A stretch of 64,000 nt of DNA from PFJX01 sp964542455 (GTDB lineage Bacteria; Pseudomonadota; Gammaproteobacteria; Burkholderiales; Thiobacillaceae). The position numbers and the translations under genes were made by a program. Of the stretch, positions 42,588 to 50,811 are shown one piece after another (the stretch's first letter is position 1; each line of letters starts with the position of its first letter). The notes beneath the pieces were generated by a model. That model was not told the origin of the DNA, did no database searches, and saw only the letters and a list, made by a program, of their open reading frames with translations. The stretch is from NCBI GenBank assembly GCA_964542455.1, contig CAZIUC010000009.1, positions 1 to 64,000 on the forward strand, in the 5' to 3' direction.

Positions 42588-45500
42588 ATGATCGCAAAAC
42601 TCATCCACTGGTCCGTGGACAATCGCCTGCTGGTGGTGATCGCCACCCTCATCGCCACCGCCTGGGGCGTGGTGTCCGTGATGACGACCCCGCTCGACGC
42701 CATTCCCGATCTGTCCGACGTGCAGGTCATCATCCGCACGCCGTTCCCGGGCCAGGCGCCGCAGGTGGTGGAGGATCAGGTCACCTACCCGCTGGCCACC
42801 ACCATGATGTCGGTGCCGGGCGCCAAGGTGGTGCGCGGCTATTCCATGTTCGGCGACTCCTACGTCTACATCCTGTTCGAGGACGGCACCGACCTTTACT
42901 GGGCGCGCTCGCGGGTGCTGGAGTACCTGAACACCGCGGCCAGCAAACTGCCGGCGGCGGCCAAGCCCGCCATCGGCCCGGATGCCACCGGCGTCGGCTG
43001 GATTTTCGAGTACGCCCTCACCGACAAAAGCGGCAAGCATGACCTGGCACAACTGCGTTCGATCCAGGACTGGTTCCTCAAGTTCGAGTTGCAGGGCCTG
43101 CCCAACGTGGCCGAGGTGGCCACCATCGGCGGCATGGTCAAGCAGTATCAGATACTGATCGACCCGGAACGCATGCGCGCCCTCAACCTGCCGTTGTCCC
43201 GTATCGTCACGGCGGTACGTCGCGCCAACCAGGAGGCGGGCGGTTCGGTGCTGGAGCTGGGCGAGGCGGAATACATGGTGCGCGCCAGCGGCTACCTGAA
43301 GACCCTCACGGACATCGAACTAATTCCCGTGGGCCTGGGCGCGGCGGGCACGCCCATCCTGCTGCGTGACGTGGCGCGCATCCAGACCGGCCCGCAGATG
43401 CGTCGCGGCATCGCCGAACTGGACGGCCAGGGCGAGGTGGTGGGCGGCGTCATCGTCATGCGTTCCGGCGGCAACGCCCTGGACACCATTGCCGCGGTCA
43501 AGGCCAAGCTGGAGACGTTGAAGAAGAGCCTGCCGCCGGGCGTGGAGATCGTGCCCACCTACGACCGTTCCGGCCTGATCAAGCGCTCGGTGGAGACGTT
43601 GACCCACAAACTGGTGGAGGAATTCATTGTCGTCGCCCTGGTCTGCCTGGCCTTCCTGTTCCATTTGCGTTCCAGCCTGGTCGCCATCGTTTCCCTGCCT
43701 CTGGGCATTCTGGTCGCCTTCATCGTCATGCGGCATCAGGGCATCAACGCCAACATCATGTCTTTGGGCGGTATCGCCATCGCCATCGGCGCCATGGTGG
43801 ACGCGGCCATCGTCATGATCGAGAACGGCCACAAACATCTGGAGGCCTGGCGCCACGAACATCAGGACAAGAACCCAAGCAGCCACGACTACTTCGCCAT
43901 TTCCGCCCGATCCGCCGCCGAGGTGGGGCCGGCGCTGTTCTTCAGCCTGCTCATCATCACCGTCAGCTTCCTCCCGGTATTTACCCTGGAGGCCCAGGAG
44001 GGCCGGCTGTTCGCGCCCCTGGCGTATACCAAAACCTATTCCATGGCCGCCGCCGCCGGTCTGTCGGTGACCTTGATCCCGGTGCTCATGGGCTGGTTCA
44101 TCCGCGGCAGGATTCCGCCGGAAAACAGGAACCCTCTCAACCGGCTGTTGATCGCCATCTACCGCCCCCTGATCGGCATCGCCCTGCGCGCGCCCAAACT
44201 GAACCTGCTGGTGGCGGCGCTGCTTCTGGCGGCCACCTGGTATCCGATTTCCCGAGTCGGCTCGGAGTTCATACCGCCGCTGGACGAAGGTGACCTGCTG
44301 GCCATGCCCACCACCCTGCCCGGTTTGAGCCCGTCCAAGGCGGCGGAGTTGCTGCAACTGTCCGACCGCATGACCAAGACCGTGCCCGAGGTGAAAAGCG
44401 TGTTCGGCAAGATCGGCCGCGCCGACTCGGCCACCGATCCGGCGCCGCTGACCATGGTGGAAACCACCATCCAGCTCAAGGATCCCTCGCAATGGCGCCC
44501 CGGCATGACCCTGCAAGGCATCATCGCGGAACTGGATCGCAACGTGCGGATTCCCGGTATGGCCAATCTGTGGGTACAACCCATCCGCACCCGCATCGAC
44601 ATGCTCGCCACCGGCATTCGTAGCCCGGTGGGAGTGAAGATCGCGGGGCCGGACCTGAGCGTCATCGAGCGCATCGGTACCGACGTGGAAGCCGCGTTGA
44701 AAACCGTGCCCGGCACCGCCAGCGCCTTCGCCGAGCGGGTGGCGGCCGGGCGCTACCTCAATGTCGACATCGACCGCGCCGCCGCCGCCCGCTATGGGCT
44801 CAACATCGCCGACATCCAGGAACTGATCAGCATCGCGATAGGCGGCGCCACGGTGTCGGAAACGGTGGAAGGCTTGGAACGCTATCCGATCCAGGTTCGC
44901 TTCCCACGCGAGCTGCGCGACAGCGTTTCGCGCCTGGGACAACTCCCCCTGATCACCAGCCAGGGTGCCAGCGTTCCCCTCTCCGCCGTGGCCCGGCTGA
45001 GCATCGCCAATGGTCCGCCCATGCTGAAAAGCGAGAATGCCCGCCCCAACGGCTGGATCTACGTGGACATCAAGGGACAGGATCTGGGCAGCTACGTGAA
45101 GGAAGCGCAAGACGCCGTGGCCAAACAGGTGGAACTGCCGCCCGGCTATTCCATCGCCTGGTCCGGCCAGTACGAGTATCTGGCACGGGCCGAGGCCAAG
45201 CTGAAACTGGTGTTGCCGCTCACCCTGGCCATCATCTTCCTGCTGCTGTTCTTCACCTTCCGCAACCTGTGGCAGCCCCTGCTGATCATGGCCTCCCTGC
45301 CCTTCGCCCTGATCGGCGGCTACTGGCTGCTCTACCTGCTCGGCTACAACATGTCGGTGGCGGTGGCGGTGGGCTTTATCGCCCTGGCCGGGGTGGCGGC
45401 GGAATTTGGCGTCATCATGCTGATCTACCTGGATCAGGCCGTGTTGAAGCGCCAGGCCGAAGACCGCTTCAACACCCGCGCCGATCTGCTGGAAGCCATC

Positions 45501-45722
45501 ATCGAGGGCGCCGTGCTGCGGGTACGGCCCAAGGCCATGACCGTCGCCGTCATCCTGGCCGGCCTGCTACCCATCATGCTGGGCAGCGGCACCGGCAGCG
45601 AAGTCATGCAGCGCATCGCCGCGCCCATGGTCGGCGGCATGATCACCGCGCCGATGCTGTCCATGTTCGTCATCCCGGTGGTCTATCTGCTCTGGCGCGG
45701 GCGCGGGCTGAAGGCGGCTTGA
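42588..45722 (+). CDS. cusA: CusA heavy-metal RND efflux pump
   Basis: 1,044 residues, HME-RND family, 12 TM helices with two large periplasmic loops. Characteristic stretches: DAIPDLSDVQVIIRTPFPGQ near the N-terminus, TM4 with GAMVDAAIVMIENGHKHLE, the metal-relay region IRTRIDMLATGIRSPVGVKI in the second loop, and VAAEFGVIMLIYLDQA. The RIDMLATGI/S-P motif and GVA-FG motif are typical of Cu(I)/Ag(I) CusA and not Co/Zn/Cd CzcA. It is the third gene of the operon, 10 bases after cusB. Convergent with the GGDEF/EAL gene (25 bases apart). Confidence 0.95.
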   Translation: MIAKLIHWSVDNRLLVVIATLIATAWGVVSVMTTPLDAIPDLSDVQVIIRTPFPGQAPQVVEDQVTYPLATTMMSVPGAKVVRGYSMFGDSYVYILFEDGTDLYWARSRVLEYLNTAASKLPAAAKPAIGPDATGVGWIFEYALTDKSGKHDLAQLRSIQDWFLKFELQGLPNVAEVATIGGMVKQYQILIDPERMRALNLPLSRIVTAVRRANQEAGGSVLELGEAEYMVRASGYLKTLTDIELIPVGLGAAGTPILLRDVARIQTGPQMRRGIAELDGQGEVVGGVIVMRSGGNALDTIAAVKAKLETLKKSLPPGVEIVPTYDRSGLIKRSVETLTHKLVEEFIVVALVCLAFLFHLRSSLVAIVSLPLGILVAFIVMRHQGINANIMSLGGIAIAIGAMVDAAIVMIENGHKHLEAWRHEHQDKNPSSHDYFAISARSAAEVGPALFFSLLIITVSFLPVFTLEAQEGRLFAPLAYTKTYSMAAAAGLSVTLIPVLMGWFIRGRIPPENRNPLNRLLIAIYRPLIGIALRAPKLNLLVAALLLAATWYPISRVGSEFIPPLDEGDLLAMPTTLPGLSPSKAAELLQLSDRMTKTVPEVKSVFGKIGRADSATDPAPLTMVETTIQLKDPSQWRPGMTLQGIIAELDRNVRIPGMANLWVQPIRTRIDMLATGIRSPVGVKIAGPDLSVIERIGTDVEAALKTVPGTASAFAERVAAGRYLNVDIDRAAAARYGLNIADIQELISIAIGGATVSETVEGLERYPIQVRFPRELRDSVSRLGQLPLITSQGASVPLSAVARLSIANGPPMLKSENARPNGWIYVDIKGQDLGSYVKEAQDAVAKQVELPPGYSIAWSGQYEYLARAEAKLKLVLPLTLAIIFLLLFFTFRNLWQPLLIMASLPFALIGGYWLLYLLGYNMSVAVAVGFIALAGVAAEFGVIMLIYLDQAVLKRQAEDRFNTRADLLEAIIEGAVLRVRPKAMTVAVILAGLLPIMLGSGTGSEVMQRIAAPMVGGMITAPMLSMFVIPVVYLLWRGRGLKAA

Positions 45723-45747
45723 TCTGGAAAACCGCTGGCGCCTCCCT

Positions 45748-47955
45748 TTACCTGGCCGCCGCGGCCTCGCGCCAGCGTGCGATCCAGGTTTCCGCCGGTT
45801 CCGGCCTGCCGAAGAAATAGCCTTGGTGGATAACGCTGCCGCGGGCGTTGAGGAAGGCGGCCTGTTCCGCGGTTTCCACACCTTCCGCGACGACTTTCAG
45901 GTGCATGTGCCGGGCCACTGACAGGATGGTTTCCACCAGGGCGGCGTCGTCGGGATCGTCGGGTGCGTCCTGGACGAATGTTTTGTCGATCTTGAGTTCG
46001 TGAATGGGGAGGCGTTTCAGGTAAGCGAGTGAGGAGTAGCCGGTGCCGAAGTCGTCCACCGAGAAATGGATGCCGAGGGCGGCGAGTTCACCCATCTTGG
46101 CGACGACTTCGCCAAGGTTGTCGATCATCAGGCCTTCGGTGACTTCCAGAGTGAGATGGCTGGGGTCGGCGCCGCTGGTGGCGAGCAGGTCGCGTATCCA
46201 GGGCACGAAGCCGACACGCCGGAAGTGGCGCGGGCTCATGTTGACGGACAGGCGCAGGGGGTGGCCGGCCATGTCTTCGCGCGCCATCAGGGCACAGGTT
46301 TCCGTGAGCACCCATACCCCCAGATCGACGATTAGGTCGGATTCCTCGGCCAAGGGGATGAATACACCGGGCGGCACCAGACCGCGTACCGGGTGTTGCC
46401 AGCGCACCAGCACTTCGGCGCCCACCAGATTGCTGTCCACATCCACCTGGGGTTGCAGGAACAGGCGCAATTCGCCGGCCGGTATGGCATTGCGCAATTC
46501 ACGTTCCACACGGAAACGTTGTTCCGCCGATTCGCCCATGCTGGTTTCAAAAAATTCGGTCAGGCCACCGCCGGCATCTTTGGCTCGGTGCAGCGCGGTG
46601 TTGGCGCGGCGCAGGATATCTTCCGGTGTTTCTTCCAGCTCTTCCGAGAACAGGACGATGCCCAGACTGGCGGTGACGGTAACTTCTTCATCATTTATGA
46701 GCAGGGGCGCGCGCAGCGCCGCGTGGATCTTTTCCGCCACGACCAGGGCGCGCCGGCTGGCCATGACCACGTGCTGACTGAGATCCGGCAGCAGCAGGGC
46801 GAATTCGTCGGCGGCGAGGCGGGCCAGGGTGTCACCATCGCGCAGCAGGCCGTTAAGACGCGCCCCCAGAGCTTGTAGCAGGGCATCACCGAAGGCATGG
46901 CCGCGCGCGTCGTTGACGGTCTTGAAGCGGTCAATGTTAAGCAGGATCAACGCTTCCTGTTGCCCGGAGCGGCGCCTCGATGCCAACAATTGCGCCAGGC
47001 GGTCCATCAGTAGCACACGGTTGGGCAAGCCGGTGATGCCGTCGAAATAAGCGAGACGGTGAATTTCAGCCGCGCCACGCTGTTTCTCGGCAATCTCCTG
47101 CTGCAAGGCGTGATCGCGTGTTTCCACCGCATCCGCCATATGGTTGAAGGCGTCGGAAAGACGACAAATCTCGTCATCTCCCGTTTTCTCCATGCGCACA
47201 CCATAGTCACCCGCCGCGAGCTGTTCCGCGCTGGCTTGCAACCTGGCCAGACGCCGCGTCACCAGGCGGTCGAGCAGGAAACCCAGAGCCAGGGCCAGAA
47301 TGGCATAACTGATCAGGCTCTTGAGCAACCGCCCACCCCAGAGCTCGGTACGACGTATATCCAGCCGGTGGGTGGGCATCTTGATGCTGACCACGCCACG
47401 CAAGTCGCCCACCTGATAATCGTAGGCCTTGCTGTAGTGCAAGCGGATGCTCTCCGGAGCAGCCGCGCGTTCACCGTGGCACGTCAGGCAGGAGGGTTCG
47501 ATCCAGATCGGCGCGGTATAGAGAAGGTAGCCCACGCCCTTGTCGTCGACGATGTCACGAATCCGCTCCGTGGCCTTGGCGTTGCCGCGGAACCAGGAAA
47601 TGTCTTCCATTTCAAAACGGTCGGCGCGGTTGCCGGGGTTGCGCGGCTGGTCGGAGACGTTGTTGAAAATGATGCCGCTGTTGTTCCAGTTGGCGAAGTC
47701 CTTGGAAATACGCGAGAAAGAATGCGCCGGCAGCAGGCCGACAGTGTGGTCGTTCACCGGCAGGCCACTGGCGACGAAGACCTGCTGATACACACGTCGG
47801 GTCGCCATCATGTAACCGTATATTGCGCGAGCATCGAGTTCGTTTTCCTTGCGCAGTTCGGCGGAGAGTTTCTGGTAGCTGACACTCAGATCGATCACCA
47901 GCACCACACTCATCAAAGCGCCCAGCAATATCCAGATTTTGGTCTTGAGTTTCAT
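45748..47955 (-). CDS. membrane c-di-GMP phosphodiesterase with haem-motif sensor, degenerate GGDEF
   Basis: 735 residues from ATG 47955, whose ATGA overlaps the stop of the upstream kinase gene; a GA-rich ribosome site precedes it. TM helix, then a periplasmic DUF3365-type sensor with the c-haem motif CLTCH (C156, C159, H160), second TM, HAMP, GGDEF, EAL. The GGDEF site reads AADEF, so cyclase activity is unlikely. The EAL domain keeps its catalytic set (EVLVRW, SVNMSPRHF, LEVTEGLM, DDFGTGYSS, KIDKTF, AEGVET, QGYFFGRP), so it probably hydrolyses c-di-GMP. The haem domain may sense redox state or gas. Translational coupling to the kinase gene suggests one signalling unit. Confidence 0.9.
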   Translation of the reverse strand: MKLKTKIWILLGALMSVVLVIDLSVSYQKLSAELRKENELDARAIYGYMMATRRVYQQVFVASGLPVNDHTVGLLPAHSFSRISKDFANWNNSGIIFNNVSDQPRNPGNRADRFEMEDISWFRGNAKATERIRDIVDDKGVGYLLYTAPIWIEPSCLTCHGERAAAPESIRLHYSKAYDYQVGDLRGVVSIKMPTHRLDIRRTELWGGRLLKSLISYAILALALGFLLDRLVTRRLARLQASAEQLAAGDYGVRMEKTGDDEICRLSDAFNHMADAVETRDHALQQEIAEKQRGAAEIHRLAYFDGITGLPNRVLLMDRLAQLLASRRRSGQQEALILLNIDRFKTVNDARGHAFGDALLQALGARLNGLLRDGDTLARLAADEFALLLPDLSQHVVMASRRALVVAEKIHAALRAPLLINDEEVTVTASLGIVLFSEELEETPEDILRRANTALHRAKDAGGGLTEFFETSMGESAEQRFRVERELRNAIPAGELRLFLQPQVDVDSNLVGAEVLVRWQHPVRGLVPPGVFIPLAEESDLIVDLGVWVLTETCALMAREDMAGHPLRLSVNMSPRHFRRVGFVPWIRDLLATSGADPSHLTLEVTEGLMIDNLGEVVAKMGELAALGIHFSVDDFGTGYSSLAYLKRLPIHELKIDKTFVQDAPDDPDDAALVETILSVARHMHLKVVAEGVETAEQAAFLNARGSVIHQGYFFGRPEPAETWIARWREAAAAR

Positions 47956-50681
47956 ACCCTCCCCCTCCTCGCCCATTTCAGCACTGTCGCCACCAACAGG
48001 TCCGGATCCAGGGGTTTGCTGAGTTGCTCGACCATGCCGGTTTGCAAGCATTTTTCGCGTTCTTCCGCCAGGGCGTGTCCAGTTTGGCCGACTACCGGCA
48101 AATCCGGGTCGATCGTATGGATCGCGCGGGTGGCTTCCAGGCCGTTCATCACCGGCATCTGCACATCCATGAGCACCAGGTCGTAAGCACCCCGGCCGGC
48201 CTGGCGCACGGCGTCTACCGCCTGTTGTCCATCCGCGGCCAGATTCAGAGTGCAGCCTTCGTCAACGAGCAATTCCCGCAGCAACATCTGATTCACCTCG
48301 TTGTCCTCGGCAACCAGCAGCCTGAACCCGGTCAGTTGCGGCATTTGCGTCGCGGGTGTCAGGGCGCGTTCGTCCGATACCGCGGGAGCCCGCGCGGGCA
48401 ACGAAGGCGGAAGATAGGGCAAGCAAACCCGGAAGGTACTCCCGAAGCCGACGCGGCTTTCCAGTGTGATTTCACCGCCCATCAGTTCCACCAGACGCTT
48501 GCTGATCGCCAGCCCCAGGCCGGTACCGCCGTAGCGACGGGTGGTGGAAGTGTCGGCCTGGGTAAAGGCGGTGAACAGGCGTGCCTGTTGCTCCGGGGAG
48601 ATGCCGATGCCGCTATCTCGTACCGCGAATACCAGTTGCTCACCATCCACCGTGGAGGCCAGACTCGCCGACAGGGCCACCTCACCGTGCTCGGTGAATT
48701 TGACCGCATTAGAGACAAGATTGAGCAACACCTGTTGTAGCCGCAAGGCATCGCCCACACACTGGGCCGGCAAGCCGGGAGAAATATCCAGCGTGAGTGA
48801 GAGGCCCTTCGCGGCGGCGCTATCACGCAGCAGGTCGAGGGACTCCCGCAATACTTTTTCAAGCGTATAGGGCCGGGCTTCAATCTTGAGTTGCCCGGCA
48901 TCCAGCTTGGAAAAATCAAGAATATCGTTAATCACAACCAGGAGCAGCTTGCCGGAGTCGATGATCCTCGTGAAATATTCTCTGGCCTTGCCGCGTCCCT
49001 CACTGTCGCGCAGGCCGACTTGCGCGAAGCCGAGCACGCCATTCAACGGCGTGCGGATTTCATGGCTCATATTGGCCAGGAATTCGCCCTTCACCCGCGT
49101 CAATTGCTCCGCTTCCTGGCGCGCGGCAACCAGTTCAACCGTGCGGGCCTGCACCTGTTCCTCCAGACGATTGCGATACTCCGCGAGTTCCATTTCCAGC
49201 TTGTGTTGTGAGGTGATGTCGTGGCCGATGCAGAGGACGCCGACAGTCCGCTTCCGCGCATCCAGAATGGCCCGATTGGCCCAGCGCACCCAAACCCGGC
49301 GCCCCTCCCGGGTCATGTTCTCGTTTTCGATTTCGGCATAGCGCTGTGGATCGGCCAGGATGGACGCGATCAGGTCGCCGAGGTCGCGGCGAGTGCCGGT
49401 CTCGATCTTCGGGACGATGCTGCCGACCACATGCTTGCCGAGGATTTCTCCAGCGGTAAAGCCAAACAACTTCTCCGCGACTTCGTTGAAGTAAGTCACC
49501 GTGCCGTCCCGCGCCATCCGCAGAATGATCGCGTTGGCGTTGTCCACCAGTTCGCGGTACTTCGCCTCGCTTGCCTGCAAGGCCGTCTCCGTCTGCTTGC
49601 GTTCGTCGATCTCGCGCTGAAGTTTGCGATTGAAGGCGCGCACTCTGGCCACCACCACCAGCGCCGTCAGCATGCTGGCAAGCGCGGCCGCCAAGGCCCA
49701 ACTCAGCCAGGCGGGAGTTTTCGGTGGAGTGGGATCATAGAGAAAGCCGGTCAGATCGAAATCGGCGGGCATTTTGTGCTGGCTGGCATAGACCTCCACC
49801 ACATGGCGCCAGCGGCCGGGGCTCATATAGCCCGGCTCGACGATGTCCGGGCGCGTCAGGTCGCGAATTTGTTCCGCCTCGAATAGCAGATGCGCGCGCG
49901 ATTTGTTCTGTGTGTTGTAACGGGCGAGGATCAGATCCGTCATTGCTTCGGGATGCGCCAGGGCATAGGCCAGGCCCTTGAGGGTGGCCGCGCGAAAGGC
50001 CATGACGGTTTCCGGGCGCTGTTTCAGCAGCGTCTCAGTGCTGTAAAGCACATTGCCGAACAGATCAATACCGGCGGAACGCGGTGTCAGCAGCAGGTAT
50101 TCATGTTCCCTGCCGCGTATCAGGAACGGTTCATTGGAGACATAAACCACTTTCGCCGCTTCCCGTCCCTGGTCGAGTGACGCCAGGGTCCAGTCGGATT
50201 GTTCTATCAACTTGATTTGCGCGGCGGGGATTCCGGAGGCGCGCAGATACGCTTCGATCTCATCGCGGGAGTGAGCATCCACCGCAACCGGCTTGCCGGC
50301 GAGATCAAGCACGCTCTCCACTCCATTCCCGCGCCGAGCCAACAACCCAATTGGCGAGTGCTGCATCAAGGCAGCCAGGACCACCACCGGCTTGCCCTGG
50401 TAGCGCTCAACGACCAGAGAGGAGGTACCGACAGCGAAATCCGCGCGGCCTTCCAGCACCTCTTTCACCGCATCGATGCCGGGGCCACCCTCGCGGATCG
50501 TCACCTCCAAACCAGCATCACGGTAATAGCCCTGTTCCTGAGCGGCGTAAAAAGCGGCAAATTCGAACTGATGCTTCCAGATCAACTGGACGGACACCCG
50601 CTCACCCGCCTGTACACCAGACAGCGCGAAACAAAACAAGACCAGGGATGCGAGCAGCAGATTCATTGATTGGGAATCCAA
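47952..50681 (-). CDS. hybrid histidine kinase with periplasmic NMT1/THI5-like sensor
   Basis: 909 residues (904 if ATG 50666 is used; both give a signal peptide ending VQAGE). Residues ~27-320 form a periplasmic binding domain of the NMT1/THI5 type (VSVQLIWKHQFEFAAFYAAQEQGYYRDAGLEV, DFAVGTSSLVV). Next come a TM helix (about 328-348), a PAS domain, a histidine-kinase core with H in FLANMSHEIRTPLNG (~H537), N-box, G1/G2 boxes (RDSGIGIS, GGTGLGLAIS), and a receiver domain with D in LVLMDVQMPVMNG (~837). The sensor likely binds a small molecule related to pyrimidine or nitrate/sulfonate ligands; the ligand is unknown. No separate DNA-binding regulator is adjacent; the coupled EAL protein may be its output. 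Confidence 0.92.
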   Translation of the reverse strand: MDSQSMNLLLASLVLFCFALSGVQAGERVSVQLIWKHQFEFAAFYAAQEQGYYRDAGLEVTIREGGPGIDAVKEVLEGRADFAVGTSSLVVERYQGKPVVVLAALMQHSPIGLLARRGNGVESVLDLAGKPVAVDAHSRDEIEAYLRASGIPAAQIKLIEQSDWTLASLDQGREAAKVVYVSNEPFLIRGREHEYLLLTPRSAGIDLFGNVLYSTETLLKQRPETVMAFRAATLKGLAYALAHPEAMTDLILARYNTQNKSRAHLLFEAEQIRDLTRPDIVEPGYMSPGRWRHVVEVYASQHKMPADFDLTGFLYDPTPPKTPAWLSWALAAALASMLTALVVVARVRAFNRKLQREIDERKQTETALQASEAKYRELVDNANAIILRMARDGTVTYFNEVAEKLFGFTAGEILGKHVVGSIVPKIETGTRRDLGDLIASILADPQRYAEIENENMTREGRRVWVRWANRAILDARKRTVGVLCIGHDITSQHKLEMELAEYRNRLEEQVQARTVELVAARQEAEQLTRVKGEFLANMSHEIRTPLNGVLGFAQVGLRDSEGRGKAREYFTRIIDSGKLLLVVINDILDFSKLDAGQLKIEARPYTLEKVLRESLDLLRDSAAAKGLSLTLDISPGLPAQCVGDALRLQQVLLNLVSNAVKFTEHGEVALSASLASTVDGEQLVFAVRDSGIGISPEQQARLFTAFTQADTSTTRRYGGTGLGLAISKRLVELMGGEITLESRVGFGSTFRVCLPYLPPSLPARAPAVSDERALTPATQMPQLTGFRLLVAEDNEVNQMLLRELLVDEGCTLNLAADGQQAVDAVRQAGRGAYDLVLMDVQMPVMNGLEATRAIHTIDPDLPVVGQTGHALAEEREKCLQTGMVEQLSKPLDPDLLVATVLKWARRGRV

Positions 50682-50811
50682 GGACAGCCAAGTGGTACAT
50701 CATCGGCAAAAGTATCTAAAACTTTAGTTCTAGTGGCCAAGGAATACTCCGCTGCCGCATAGCATGCGGCACAACGTTCATCTCGCGCCGCATCGTCCTA
50801 AGATAGATCTC

